Shown here piece by piece: positions 28,029 through 36,352 of a DNA stretch of 64,000 nt. Source of the DNA: Roseomonas haemaphysalidis (lineage in GTDB: Bacteria; Pseudomonadota; Alphaproteobacteria; Acetobacterales; Acetobacteraceae); contig NZ_CP061177.1 of the NCBI RefSeq assembly GCF_017355405.1, positions 3,713,458 through 3,777,457 of the forward strand. Reading direction: 5' to 3'. The notes under the pieces are model-generated. The model saw nothing but the letters and a program-made list of their open reading frames with translations. It was not told the DNA's origin and searched no databases. The number at the start of each line of letters is the position of its first letter. Within the stretch, counting starts at the first letter, position 1. The position numbers and the translations under genes were made by a program.

Positions 28029-29093
28029 TCAGGCGGCGGCTTCCAGGATGCCGCAGGTCAGGTGGTACAGGCTGCTGGCCGGCGCCGCTTCTAGGCTGAG
28101 GCGGCCATCCGGAAGCCGCCGCTCGTGCCACAGGCCGTCCGGCCGCAGATAGGCGGCCAGGGCGGCGCGGGCGTCCGGCGCCGCCGGGTCGCGCAGCGCA
28201 TCGGCCTTGAGGCGTTCGGTTTGCGGCCACAGCCGGGCCCCGGGCGCCGCCACCGCGCCGCCGGGCAGCACGCCATCCACCAGCCCGCCCCAGGGGCCGG
28301 CGCCGTGGCGGTCCACAAAGCGGCGCAGGGCTTCCGCCTCGGGCGGCACCGCGACGCCGCGCAGGCGCGCGTGGCGGTGCAGCAGCCACACCCACTCGCA
28401 ATGGTGCCCGGGCTCGGCCACGGCCGGCGCCACCGGGTCCCAGGTCTCGCCAAAGAATTCGATCAGTTGCAGCGCTTCGGGCTCCGCCGCCGGGGCGCAG
28501 AAGCGCTGCCGGAACAAGGCCACCAGACGGTCCGCGCCTTCCAAGAAGCGTGGCTCGCCGAAGCTTTCGGCGGCGGCCAGCCGGGCTTCCAGCAGGTGCA
28601 TGTGCGGGTTCTGCCGGCGCGGCAGCGCGGGCGGCAGGCTTTCCCGGTAGCCGCCCGCCGGATGCGCCATGGCAGCGTCGATGAAGCCGTCCAGCGCCAG
28701 CGCCAGCGGCCGCAGCACCCCCGCCGGCAGCACCGCCGTGGCCGCCGACAGCGCCAGCAGCACGAAGGCCTGGTCGTACAGGTCCACGCGCCCGTCCGTG
28801 ACCCGCCCGTCCAGGTCGAAGCGCCAGGCATAGCCGCCACCGGGCAGCGCCGCGCGGCGGCGCAGGAAGTCGATGCCGAGCTCCACCGCCTCGGCCGCGC
28901 GCGGCAGCCCGTGCCGGTGCGCCTGCGAGAACACGTAGACCTGCCGCGCCGCCACGCGCAGGCGGCGCAGCGGCGCGTCGCAGCGCAGCCCGTCCAGCGT
29001 CAGTTCTTCGTGAAAGCCGCCGCGCCGCCAGTCCACGCCATGCGCCAGCCACAGCGGCCACGCACGCCCGGACAGCCACTGGAGCAGATCCAT
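28029..29093 (-). CDS. AGE-family epimerase/isomerase
   Basis: The 354-residue (alpha/alpha)6-barrel protein opens with WPLWLAHGVDWRRGGFHEELT and contains RVAARQVYVFSQAH, DLYDQAFVLLAL, NPHMHLLEARLAAAE, the conserved His in EPGHHCEWVWLLHRH and RLWPQTERLKA. The family interconverts N-acylglucosamine/N-acylmannosamine, cellobiose, or mannose/fructose; the substrate is not defined. I start at ATG 29093, which has a strong GGGAGG ribosome site at optimal distance; the ATG pair at 29111-29114 lacks one. Confidence 0.85.
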   Translation of the reverse strand: MDLLQWLSGRAWPLWLAHGVDWRRGGFHEELTLDGLRCDAPLRRLRVAARQVYVFSQAHRHGLPRAAEAVELGIDFLRRRAALPGGGYAWRFDLDGRVTDGRVDLYDQAFVLLALSAATAVLPAGVLRPLALALDGFIDAAMAHPAGGYRESLPPALPRRQNPHMHLLEARLAAAESFGEPRFLEGADRLVALFRQRFCAPAAEPEALQLIEFFGETWDPVAPAVAEPGHHCEWVWLLHRHARLRGVAVPPEAEALRRFVDRHGAGPWGGLVDGVLPGGAVAAPGARLWPQTERLKADALRDPAAPDARAALAAYLRPDGLWHERRLPDGRLSLEAAPASSLYHLTCGILEAAA

Positions 29094-29238
29094 CCCCCGC
29101 CTCCCGGCCATCATCCCCGGCCGGGGTTAGGCTTGTCCCGCCGCAGAAGTCAAAGGGGCGATCCGCTCTTGACCGCGCGGCCGCGCTGCCGCATCGCGGA
29201 AGCGTCGTTCCCCTCAACCGAAAGTTGCCGCCCCTCCG

Positions 29239-30018
29239 ATGCTGGCCCTGCGCGTGATCCCCTGCCTGGACGTCAAGGACGGCCGCGTCGTCAAGGGCGT
29301 GAACTTCGTGGCGCTGCGCGATGCCGGCGACCCGGTGGAACAGGCCCGCACCTATGACCGCGAGGGCGCCGACGAGATCACCTTTCTCGACATCGGCGCG
29401 ACGCACGAGAACCGCGACACCATCTACGACGTGGTGTCCCGCACGGCCGAGCAGGTGTTCATCCCGCTCACCGTCGGCGGCGGCGTGCGCAGCGTGGAGG
29501 ACGTGCGCCGGCTGCTGCTGGCCGGCGCCGACAAGGCCAGCATCAACTCCGCCGCCGTGTCCGACCCCGAGCTGGTGCGCCGCGCGGCCGAGGCCTTCGG
29601 CTCCCAGGCCATCGTGGTGGCGATCGACGCCCGCACGGTGGCGCCCGGCCGGTGGGAGGTGTTCACCCATGGCGGTCGCAAGGGCACCGGCATCGACGCG
29701 CTGGACTGGGCGCGGCAGGTGGCATCCCTCGGCGCCGGCGAGCTGCTGGTGACGTCGATGGACCGCGACGGCACCAAGTCGGGCTTCGACCTCGACCTCC
29801 TGCGGGCGCTGCGGGCGGCGGTCAGGCTGCCGCTGGTGGCGTCCGGCGGCGTCGGCACGGCGCAGCACTTCGTGGACGGCGCCGCCGCCGGCGCCACCGG
29901 CCTGCTGGCCGCCAGCGTGTTCCATTACGGCGAGATGCGGATCGCCGACGCCAAGGCGGCGCTGGCCGCCGCCGGGCTGCCCGTCCGCCCCCTCCCCCCT
30001 TCCACGAAAGCGGCATAG
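29239..30018 (+). CDS. hisF: Imidazole glycerol phosphate synthase cyclase subunit
   Basis: The 259-residue TIM barrel has the catalytic Asp residues in [18 protein letters not shown] and [19 protein letters not shown], and phosphate-binding VGGGVRS and ASGGVG. With HisH it makes imidazole glycerol phosphate and AICAR in histidine synthesis. hisH is not adjacent in the window. It is followed after 2 bases by hisE. Confidence 0.97.
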   Translation: MLALRVIPCLDVKDGRVVKGVNFVALRDAGDPVEQARTYDREGADEITFLDIGATHENRDTIYDVVSRTAEQVFIPLTVGGGVRSVEDVRRLLLAGADKASINSAAVSDPELVRRAAEAFGSQAIVVAIDARTVAPGRWEVFTHGGRKGTGIDALDWARQVASLGAGELLVTSMDRDGTKSGFDLDLLRALRAAVRLPLVASGGVGTAQHFVDGAAAGATGLLAASVFHYGEMRIADAKAALAAAGLPVRPLPPSTKAA

Positions 30019-30020
30019 CC

Positions 30021-30605
30021 ATGGCCAAGGACAGCAAGCAGAAGAAAGCCCCGGCCAAGGCGGCGGTGAAGGCCGCGCCGAAAAAGGCCGCCGCCAAGAA
30101 GGCCACGGCCGCCAAGAAGACCGTGAGCCGCGAGAAGCTGCCGCTGCCCGCCGCGCTGATGCCGCCGCCGACGCTGCGCAAGCCCTCCAAGGCGCTGCGC
30201 AACGCCGAGTCGCGCCACCTGGCACCGCTGGACGTGCCGGCCAGCGGCGACATCCAGGTGCTGGCCCGGCTGTGGAACACCATCGAGGGCCGCCGCACGG
30301 CGGGCGACACCACCATCTCCCATTCCGCCCGCCTGCTGGCGCGCGGCACCGCCAAGGTGGCGCAGAAGCTGGGCGAGGAAGCGGTGGAATGCGTGATCGA
30401 GGCGACGCAGGGCAACCGCGCCGCCACCGTACTGGAAAGCGCCGACCTGGTGTACCACCTGCTGGTGCTGTGGGTGGATGCCGGCATCCGCCCCGAGGAG
30501 GTGTGGGCCGAGCTGGTGCGCCGCGAAGGCATCTCCGGCATCGCCGAAAAGGCGGCGCGTCCCAAGGGCATCGTCCGCGCCGCGCAAACCACCAAGCTGC
30601 CCTGA
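30021..30605 (+). CDS. hisE: Phosphoribosyl-ATP pyrophosphatase with histone H1-like N-terminal extension
   Basis: The protein has 194 residues against a usual 85-110. The HisE domain occupies about residues 76-180, with [14 protein letters not shown] followed by the metal-binding [13 protein letters not shown] helix and a second acidic helix [13 protein letters not shown]. Residues 1-40 are Lys/Ala repeats ([24 protein letters not shown]) resembling the tails of bacterial H1-like and AlgP-type proteins; 41-75 is a Pro-rich linker. ATG 30021 is 2 bases after hisF and no internal ATG precedes the core except Met47. It performs the second step of histidine synthesis; the tail may bind nucleic acid (inference). 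Confidence 0.92.
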   Translation: MAKDSKQKKAPAKAAVKAAPKKAAAKKATAAKKTVSREKLPLPAALMPPPTLRKPSKALRNAESRHLAPLDVPASGDIQVLARLWNTIEGRRTAGDTTISHSARLLARGTAKVAQKLGEEAVECVIEATQGNRAATVLESADLVYHLLVLWVDAGIRPEEVWAELVRREGISGIAEKAARPKGIVRAAQTTKLP

Positions 30606-30618
30606 GGAGCTTCCTGCC

Positions 30619-31005
30619 ATGTCCGTGAACGGCCTGCCGCCCTATGACGAGGGCAACATCTTCGCCCGCATCCTGCGCGGCGAGATTCCGGCCCGCAAGG
30701 TGCTGGAAAACGATCACGCGCTGGCCTTCCACGACATCGCGCCCCAGGCGCCGGTGCATGTGCTGGTGATCCCCAAGGGACCCTACGTGTCCGTGTCCGA
30801 CTTTTCCGAGAAGGCGGCGCCGGAGGCCGTGGCCGGCTTCTGGCGCAGCGTGGCCGAAACGGCCCGCAAGCTCGGCCTGCAGGATGGCGGCTTTCGCGTG
30901 CTGAGCAACATGGGCCACCATGCCGGCCAGGAAGTGCCGCATTTCCACGTGCACGTCTTCGGCGGCGCGCCGCTCGGCCCCATGCTGGCCCGCGCGGCGG
31001 ACTGA
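30619..31005 (+). CDS. HIT family nucleotide hydrolase (HinT-like)
   Basis: The 128-residue protein has the histidine triad in VPHFHVHVFGG and the N-terminal IFARILRGEIPARKVLE of the HinT branch. Such enzymes hydrolyse adenosine phosphoramidates and related nucleotides. It closes the hisF-hisE-HIT run, 13 bases after hisE, with an AGGAGC ribosome site. Confidence 0.93.
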   Translation: MSVNGLPPYDEGNIFARILRGEIPARKVLENDHALAFHDIAPQAPVHVLVIPKGPYVSVSDFSEKAAPEAVAGFWRSVAETARKLGLQDGGFRVLSNMGHHAGQEVPHFHVHVFGGAPLGPMLARAAD

Positions 31006-31083
31006 CCCACCGCCACGCTTTCCGGCAAGACTTTACAGGTGGCGGCTTGAAACCGCCGCCGGCCCGCTGCCATTGAACATAGC

Positions 31084-31935
31084 ATGGACCCTGCCACGAC
31101 CGTCGCCGAAGCCCGCGCCGCCCTGAGCGCCGCCGGACAATTGCCGGATGACGAACTGGACCTCGGCACCCTCGCCCTGCAGCTCGCCCGCATCGATGCC
31201 CCCGAGGCCGACTGGCAATCCGCCGCCGCGCACCTGTCCGACCTCGCCCGCCACGCCGTGCTGGCGGCGACACAGGATGCCGAGGCCGATGCCGGGGATC
31301 CGCTGCGGCGGGCCGAGGCGCTGGCCGGCATCCTGGCCCGCTTCGGCTACGAGGGCGACCAGGAAAGCTACGACGCCCCCGCCAACGCCAACCTGATCGC
31401 CGTCACGCAGCGCCGGCGCGGCCTGCCCGTGGCGCTGGGCCTGCTGTGGCTGCACCTGGCCGAGGCCGCGGGCTGGGCGGCCCACGGGCTGGACTTCCCC
31501 GGCCACTTCCTGCTGGCGCTGGAAGGCCCGGGTGGCCAGGCGGTGGTGGACCCCTTCCATGGCGGGCTGGTACTAGAAGCCCCCGCACTGCGCCTGCTGC
31601 TGAAGCAGATGGAAGGCGAGCAGGCGGAGCTGCGCCCCGGGCTGCTGGCCCCCGTGCCGCGCCGCGCCGTGGCGCTGCGGCTGCAAAACAACATCAAGCT
31701 GCGCCGCCTGCGTGCCGGCGACCTGTCCGGCGCCCTGAGCTGCTGCGAGGACATGCTGCGCTTCGCGCCCGACGAGGCCGCGCTGTGGCGCGAGGCGGCG
31801 GTGATGAACCAGCGGCTGGACCGCATCGGCAAGGCGCTGTCCTGCCTGGACCGCTTTCTGGTGCTGGTGCCGGATGGCGAGGCCGCGGGGCGCGCGCGCG
31901 CCATGGCGGTGGAACTGCGCCAGCGGCTGAACTGA
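31084..31935 (+). CDS. SirB1 family protein (transglutaminase-like plus TPR)
   Basis: The 283-residue protein has a SirB1/YchA N-terminal transglutaminase-like region (YDAPANANLIAVTQRRRGLPVALGLLWLHLA, then GLDFPGHFLLAL and VVDPFHGG) and C-terminal tetratricopeptide helices (about residues 200-280). The family lacks a proven enzymatic activity. It probably has its own promoter, 78 bases after the HIT gene. Confidence 0.87.
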   Translation: MDPATTVAEARAALSAAGQLPDDELDLGTLALQLARIDAPEADWQSAAAHLSDLARHAVLAATQDAEADAGDPLRRAEALAGILARFGYEGDQESYDAPANANLIAVTQRRRGLPVALGLLWLHLAEAAGWAAHGLDFPGHFLLALEGPGGQAVVDPFHGGLVLEAPALRLLLKQMEGEQAELRPGLLAPVPRRAVALRLQNNIKLRRLRAGDLSGALSCCEDMLRFAPDEAALWREAAVMNQRLDRIGKALSCLDRFLVLVPDGEAAGRARAMAVELRQRLN

Positions 31936-31939
31936 AGGC

Positions 31940-32110
31940 CTGGGGCCAGAATTTCCCCCGCACCCCCGTCTTTTCTCTGGTCTCTAGCGCCAGCGGCCCG
32001 GGGGCGCAGCAGCGCCGATCACCGCATCCGGTGAAACGGCCGCGCTGCTTGTCACGTCAAAAACGCCAGGCGTGACTGTCCGGCGGGACATTCATTCCCC
32101 CCGGTTCCGC
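31940..32110. repeat. Decayed paired hairpin repeat, convergent border
   Basis: The left half (about 31940-31978) reads CTGGGGCCAGAATTTCCCCCGCACCCCCGTCTTTTC, the same order of stem, C-tract and T-run as at 26382. The right half (about 32080-32110, CCGGCGGGACATTCATTCCCCCCGG) is its inverted partner. The 179-base gap between the SirB1 and SH3 genes holds nothing else recognisable. Confidence 0.6.
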
Positions 32111-32114
32111 CCCC

Positions 32115-32969
32115 TCAGTTGATTTCCTCGTCCGCCTTGACGCCCCAGATCTCGTTGCGCCGCAGCCAGCCGCGCAGGTCGCCCACCTGCACCTCACACC
32201 AGGCGCTGCCGGCGGCGCATTTGCGGATGCGCCCGACCACGCCGGCCTGCAGATGCGCCACCACGCCGGAATCGGCGGAATCGCCGCGCCGCAGGGTGCG
32301 CTGCTCGCCGCGCACCAGCATGGTGCGGCGGCCGGCCAGGGTGGACTGGTGCACCCAGCCTTCCGTGCCGTCGATGTCGCGGATGCGGCGCCACTGGTTG
32401 TATTCGCGCACCACCTCCACCGGCAGGTCACGCCGCTGGTAGGTCCATTCGATGGGAAAGCGCGTGTCCGGGCCGACGCGCAGGTTCACCTCGTCCGCGC
32501 GCAGCGCCACGAAACGCGGCGTCGGCAGGCCGGTCACGGCGCCGACGTCGGGCAGCGGCTCGGGCGGCGGCTGCGCCGGGGGCGCGGCGGCGGCGGCAGC
32601 CGCCGCGGCCGCCGCCCCGGCCGCCGCACCGCCGGCGGCGGCGCCGGCGCGGGCACGGCCGCCGGGCGCGGTGCGGGCATTGTTCTGCGGGGGGCGCACC
32701 ACCGGGGGCGCGGCGCCGGGGCGCGCCGGGGCCGCGGCGCGCGGCGCCGGGGTGGCGGGCCGGGCGGGCACCTGCTGCGCGCGGGGCGGCACGGTCAGCA
32801 CCTGCCCCGGCTGCGGCGCGCGCGGCGCCGGCGCCTGGGCCCGCGGCGGCTGCAGCGTGCCGGGCGGCGTGCCGAGCGAGGTGGCGCCCTGGGCATGGAC
32901 GGGCAGGACCGGCGCGGCCGAAGCCAGGCCGGCCAGCAGAACAACAGGGATCACGCGGAGCCAGAGCAT
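32115..32969 (-). CDS. Secreted SH3-domain protein with Ala/Pro-rich linker
   Basis: The protein is 284 residues from ATG 32969; another ATG lies 18 bases upstream. A Sec signal peptide ends near VHAQG. Then follow about 110 residues of Pro/Ala/Arg low complexity including an Ala run of about ten, and two SH3-like domains: one beginning VALRADEVNLRVGPDTRFPIEW with WRRIRDIDGTEGWVH, and a second ending WCEVQVGDLRGWLRRNEIWGV. This is the SH3_4 arrangement of periplasmic proteins that bind cell-wall peptides; the ligand is unknown. Confidence 0.85.
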   Translation of the reverse strand: MLWLRVIPVVLLAGLASAAPVLPVHAQGATSLGTPPGTLQPPRAQAPAPRAPQPGQVLTVPPRAQQVPARPATPAPRAAAPARPGAAPPVVRPPQNNARTAPGGRARAGAAAGGAAAGAAAAAAAAAAAPPAQPPPEPLPDVGAVTGLPTPRFVALRADEVNLRVGPDTRFPIEWTYQRRDLPVEVVREYNQWRRIRDIDGTEGWVHQSTLAGRRTMLVRGEQRTLRRGDSADSGVVAHLQAGVVGRIRKCAAGSAWCEVQVGDLRGWLRRNEIWGVKADEEIN

Positions 32970-33025
32970 GAACGGGAACACGCGCAAATCAGGGCGCCGC
33001 GGTCAAGCCCCGGCGCGGGTGGAAT

Positions 33026-33403
33026 TTACACGGACAGCAATTGGCCATCGCCCACGGCGGACAGAAACGTGACCACGCCGGCCACCTCCACGCCCGGCGC
33101 CAGGGTGGCGGGGTCGATCAGCTCGCCCCGCAGCCCGGCGTCGCAGGCGATGCGGCGGATGCCGAGCTCCGCCGCCGCTTCCAGCAGCACCGCCACGCCC
33201 GCCACGCCGCGCGCCCGCAGCACCGCGTCCCGCGCGTCGGCGGCGGGCGGCGCGGGGTGGCGCAGCAGGTGGCAGCCGGGGCCGGTGGCGAACAGCACCA
33301 CCTCGCGCCCGATCGCCGCCGCGCCGGTGGCCAGCAGCAGCGCCGCATGCGCCGCCTCATGCCCGCCAGAGCGCAACAGGATGCCGAGGGGAAGGCCGCT
33401 CAC
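33026..33403 (-). CDS. DsrE-like sulfur-relay family protein
   Basis: The 125-residue protein starts with GTG at 33403, overlapping the stop of the upstream MoeB-like gene (GTGA). The sequence LGILLRSGGHEAAHAALLLATGAAAIG, then VVLFATGPG, is the DsrE/DsrF Rossmann-like opening. A Cys in RRIACDAGLR occupies the position of the conserved sulfur-carrying Cys of this family. Coupling to a ThiF/MoeB adenylyltransferase supports a sulfur-transfer role (inference). Confidence 0.75.
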   Translation of the reverse strand: MSGLPLGILLRSGGHEAAHAALLLATGAAAIGREVVLFATGPGCHLLRHPAPPAADARDAVLRARGVAGVAVLLEAAAELGIRRIACDAGLRGELIDPATLAPGVEVAGVVTFLSAVGDGQLLSV

Positions 33404-34200
33404 GACGCGTGCGCCGCCAGGTCGCGGATGGTCGCGTTCGGCCCGCACAGGGCGCAGCCCGGGTCGCGCTTCAGGGTGATGGTGGTGAAGCGGGCATCCA
33501 GCGCATCCCACAGCAGCAGCCGCCCGGCCATGCTGTCGCCGATGCCCAGCAGCTCCTTCAGCACTTCCGTCGCCTGCAGCGTGCCCAGCACGCCGGTCAC
33601 GGCGCCCAGCACCCCGGCCTCGGAACAGCTCGGCACCAGCCCGTCCGGCGGCGGCGCCGGGTGCAGGCAGCGGTGGCAGGGAAAGTGCGGGCCGGCATGC
33701 GACTTGAAGGTGGACAGCTGCCCCTCGAAGCGCAGCACGGCGGCGGACACCAGCGGGCGCCGCAGCAGGTGGCAGGCATCGCCCAGCAGAAAGCGCGTGC
33801 CGAAGTTGTCCGTGCCGTCGCACACCAGGTCGTAGCGCGGCAGCAGCGCCCGGGCGGCGGCGGCGTCCATGCGCTGCGGGTGCACTTCCACCGCCACCTC
33901 CGGGTTCAGGCGCCGGAGCGTTTCGGACAGGCTCTCGGCCTTGTTGCGGCCGAGTCGCGGCGTGTCGTGCGCCACCTGGCGCTGCAGGTTGGACAGTTCC
34001 AGCCGGTCGTCGTCCACCAGCCCGATCCGCCCCACACCCGCCGCCGCCAGGTACAGTGCCAGCGGCGAGCCGAGTCCGCCCGCGCCCACCACCAGCACGC
34101 TGGCCGCGCGCAGCCGCGCCTGCCCGGCCGCGCCCACCTCCCGCAGCAGGATGTGGCGCGAATAGCGGTGCAGTTCGGCGTCCGTGAAGGTCAGGTCCAT
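33400..34200 (-). CDS. MoeB/ThiF-family adenylyltransferase
   Basis: The 266-residue E1-like enzyme has the ATP-binding VVGAGGLGSPLALYLAAAGVG, the conserved Asp in LVDDDRLELSNLQRQ, DGTDNFGTR, the active-site Cys region PSCSEAGVLGAV and two CxxC zinc pairs (CHRC and CALC). It adenylates the C-terminal Gly-Gly of a ubiquitin-like sulfur carrier (MoaD or ThiS) for molybdopterin or thiamine synthesis. There is no rhodanese domain, unlike MoeBR, so sulfur must come from another protein, possibly the coupled DsrE-like one. Confidence 0.93.
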   Translation of the reverse strand: MDLTFTDAELHRYSRHILLREVGAAGQARLRAASVLVVGAGGLGSPLALYLAAAGVGRIGLVDDDRLELSNLQRQVAHDTPRLGRNKAESLSETLRRLNPEVAVEVHPQRMDAAAARALLPRYDLVCDGTDNFGTRFLLGDACHLLRRPLVSAAVLRFEGQLSTFKSHAGPHFPCHRCLHPAPPPDGLVPSCSEAGVLGAVTGVLGTLQATEVLKELLGIGDSMAGRLLLWDALDARFTTITLKRDPGCALCGPNATIRDLAAHAS

Positions 34201-34267
34201 GCGGCCTCATATGGGTGCGCGCGCGAAAGCCTTGCAATCGGCCCGCGCGATCTGAAACCCTGGCGGG

Positions 34268-35029
34268 GTGACGGACGGGAAACGCGCCATGCCCCCAGCC
34301 TTCCTCGGCTCCCCCTTGCGCCGGCGGACGCTGCTGGCCGGCGCCGCCGCCTTGGCCGCCGCCCCCGCCCGCGCGGAGGAACCGGTCGACACCCTGCTGG
34401 TGCTGGCGGTCGACATTTCCCGGTCGGTGGACGAGGACGAGGCGCGGCTGCAGCGCCTGGGTTATCGCAACGGCATTTCCGACCCCCGCGTGGTGCAGGG
34501 CATGCTGGCCGGCGCGCTGGGCAGCATCGGGCTGGCCTATGTGGAATGGGCGGGCTCGGAATACCAGCGGCTGGTGCTGCCGTGGCGGCGCATCGCCAGC
34601 CAGCGGGACGCCACCGAATGGGCCGAGGCCCTGGCCGAGGCGCCGCGCCAGTCGCTGTCCTGGACCTCCATCTCCGGCGCCCTGGAATTCAGCGGCCGGG
34701 TTCTGGCGCAGGCGCCGTTCGAGGGCACGCGCCGGGTGATCGACGTGTCCGGGGACGGGGTCAACAATTCCGGCCCGCCGCCGGAAGCGGTGCGCGACCG
34801 GCTGGTGGCCGATGGCGTGGTGATCAACGGCCTGCCCATCGTCAACGACCGCCCCACCTTCGGCCGCGCGCCGCCGGTGCCGCTGGACCAGTATTACCGC
34901 GACTCGGTGATCGGCGGCGAAGGCGCCTTCATGATCGTGGCCGAGGACTTCGACAGCTTCGGCACCGCGGTGCGGCGCAAGCTGATCCGGGAAATCGCGG
35001 GGGCCGGCGGGGCGGGGCGCTTCGGCTAG
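34268..35029 (+). CDS. DUF1194 family secreted von Willebrand A-like protein
   Basis: The protein is 253 residues from GTG 34268; ATG 34289 gives 246. A Tat-like signal (RRRTLLAGAAALAAAPARA) precedes a vWA-type domain whose metal site reads VLAVDISRSVDEDE, with later TSISGALEF and VIDVSGDGVNNSG. DUF1194 proteins are common, uncharacterised periplasmic proteins in Alphaproteobacteria. It is divergent from the MoeB gene with a 67-base gap. Confidence 0.85.
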   Translation: MTDGKRAMPPAFLGSPLRRRTLLAGAAALAAAPARAEEPVDTLLVLAVDISRSVDEDEARLQRLGYRNGISDPRVVQGMLAGALGSIGLAYVEWAGSEYQRLVLPWRRIASQRDATEWAEALAEAPRQSLSWTSISGALEFSGRVLAQAPFEGTRRVIDVSGDGVNNSGPPPEAVRDRLVADGVVINGLPIVNDRPTFGRAPPVPLDQYYRDSVIGGEGAFMIVAEDFDSFGTAVRRKLIREIAGAGGAGRFG

Positions 35030-35098
35030 CGCGGGGCGAGGCCGGGTCGTTCCACGGCCGCCGGGGCGATCCTGCGGGGCTGGAGAAGGCAGACGGGC

Positions 35099-35123
35099 CT
35101 GGGGGGCGTTCTTTTCCCCCCAG
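35099..35123 (-). terminator. Hairpin after the DUF3775 gene
   Basis: An 8-bp stem CTGGGGGG/CCCCCCAG with a 9-base loop (35099-35123) lies 12 bases beyond the stop of the minus-strand DUF3775 gene and between converging genes. There is no T-run beyond the stem in either direction, so it is a weak candidate. Confidence 0.35.
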
Positions 35124-35135
35124 CCCCGGCGTCCG

Positions 35136-35540
35136 TCAGCGCTCCACGTCTTCCACCGCGATGTCGAAGGCCGCCAGCCCTTCGGCCAGCAGGTCGCCCG
35201 CCATCTCGGTCTTCATCAGGTAGTCGGCGGTGCTGCCCGTGGCGGCGCGCTCGCGCGCCAGTGTCATCGCCTCTTCCCATTGCTCGGGCTCGTAGTCGCC
35301 GCGGCCGACCCAGGACAGCGCGACCAGCGCGGCCTGCTCGTCCTCGTTGAGCTCCTCGATAAAGGCGGACAGGGTGCTTTCGTCGAAATCGTCCTCGCCT
35401 TCCTCCGGCTCCTCGTCGGGGTCGATCGCCTCGCTGTCCTCGTCTTCCTGCAGGGCGCGCAGGTAATCGACCACGGTGGCCACCGTTTCGGTGCTGATGC
35501 CCAGGTCGAACTCGTCCTCGTCGGTGTTGCTGCTGCTCAT
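35136..35540 (-). CDS. DUF3775 domain-containing acidic protein
   Basis: The 134-residue cytosolic protein has an acidic segment (residues 30-55, mostly Asp and Glu) and a C-terminal DUF3775 core reading LNEDEQAALVALSWVGRGDYEPEQWEEA with ATGSTADYLMKTEMAGDLLAEGLAAF. Function is unknown. I start at ATG 35540, preceded by a GGAAGAGG ribosome site; the longer frame is Pro/Cys-rich and unlikely. Confidence 0.83.
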   Translation of the reverse strand: MSSSNTDEDEFDLGISTETVATVVDYLRALQEDEDSEAIDPDEEPEEGEDDFDESTLSAFIEELNEDEQAALVALSWVGRGDYEPEQWEEAMTLARERAATGSTADYLMKTEMAGDLLAEGLAAFDIAVEDVER

Positions 35541-35638
35541 GGGTCTGGCCTCTTCCGTCGGTTTGGCGCGGCACCCCGGCAAACACGGCAGCGGCGGATC
35601 GGCTGCATGCCGTTGCAAAGATTAGCCCGAATGCCGGC

Positions 35639-35657
35639 TTTGCTGCATTGCAGCAAA
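35639..35657. promoter_or_regulatory. Perfect 19-bp palindrome, PhaR-type operator candidate
   Basis: TTTGCTGCA-T-TGCAGCAAA is a perfect palindrome with 9-base arms and contains CTGC-N3-GCAG, the core described for PhaR, the polyhydroxybutyrate-responsive repressor of Alphaproteobacteria. It lies in the 201-base divergent gap, 98 bases from the DUF3775 start and 84 bases from the start at 35742, in locally AT-richer DNA. Confidence 0.55.
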
Positions 35658-35741
35658 TACGACACCGAAACGTGAGGACTGAATCGGCCCAACGATATCA
35701 GAGTGCTCGCAACGACTCCTCATGCGACCTGTTGGTTGAAC

Positions 35742-36161
35742 ATGAGCCCGTCGCCCTTCCCCCCGATGGCGGCCGCGGTTTTTGCCACATTGCTCGTGGC
35801 GATGACGCCGGCCCCCGCCGTCCGCCAAGCTCCCGTCTCCCCCGAGATGGGTTCCACCCTCAATCCGCCGTCTGCCGGGCTCCGCCTGGTTGCCAGCAAC
35901 ACGATCAACACGCGCCTCGCACCGGAAACCCCGGGCTGCGCCAACACCGGCCTGGCCGGCCGCTGGGCGCTGCGTCAGCGCGTCAGCGCCAGCGCCGCGG
36001 AGCTGCCCGTGCAGGGCGGCGCCAAGCAGCAGGCCCGGCCGCGACTGGAAAACCCGGTGCAGGTGCTGCAAACCCTGCGCCCTGCCATGCACATGTGCGT
36101 GGTGGACCAGTTCGACCCCGCCGACACCGCCGGCGCCGGCAAGACCGTCTACCACCTTTGA
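35742..36161 (+). CDS. Putative secreted protein of unknown function
   Basis: The frame is 139 residues from ATG 35742. A possible signal peptide (PMAAAVFATLLVAMTPAPA) is followed by a polar region with two Cys and a C-terminal stretch LENPVQVLQTLRPAMHMCVVDQFDPADTAG. Third codon positions are strongly G/C-biased in this frame, which favours it over the opposing frames. No clear ribosome site is visible, and an ATG 39 bases upstream is possible. No family was recognised. Confidence 0.6.
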   Translation: MSPSPFPPMAAAVFATLLVAMTPAPAVRQAPVSPEMGSTLNPPSAGLRLVASNTINTRLAPETPGCANTGLAGRWALRQRVSASAAELPVQGGAKQQARPRLENPVQVLQTLRPAMHMCVVDQFDPADTAGAGKTVYHL

Positions 36162-36352
36162 CGGCTTGGCGGCGGCCGGCAGGGCAGCCCTGCGCGGGCA
36201 GATGTCGTTAAGGCTCGCTTTTTCCGGCGTGCTCGCCTATCTGTGCGCCGCACAACAAGCCGCCCGGCCGCCCTGCCCGACCCCTCGCCATTCTCCGGCC
36301 GGGGGTTTCGGGTCGTGAGCGCAGGCGGCGCAGCCTCGGGACTGCCCGCCTC

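Noticed and set aside
27535..30954. Minus-strand open frame of 1139 codons across hisF and its neighbours
   Set aside because: It runs antisense through hisF, hisE and a HIT gene with intact motifs; long stop-free antisense frames are expected at this GC content.
35720..35947. Minus-strand frame opposite the secreted protein at 35742
   Set aside because: Codon third-position bias favours the plus-strand frame, and the minus frame has neither a ribosome site nor a recognisable signal.
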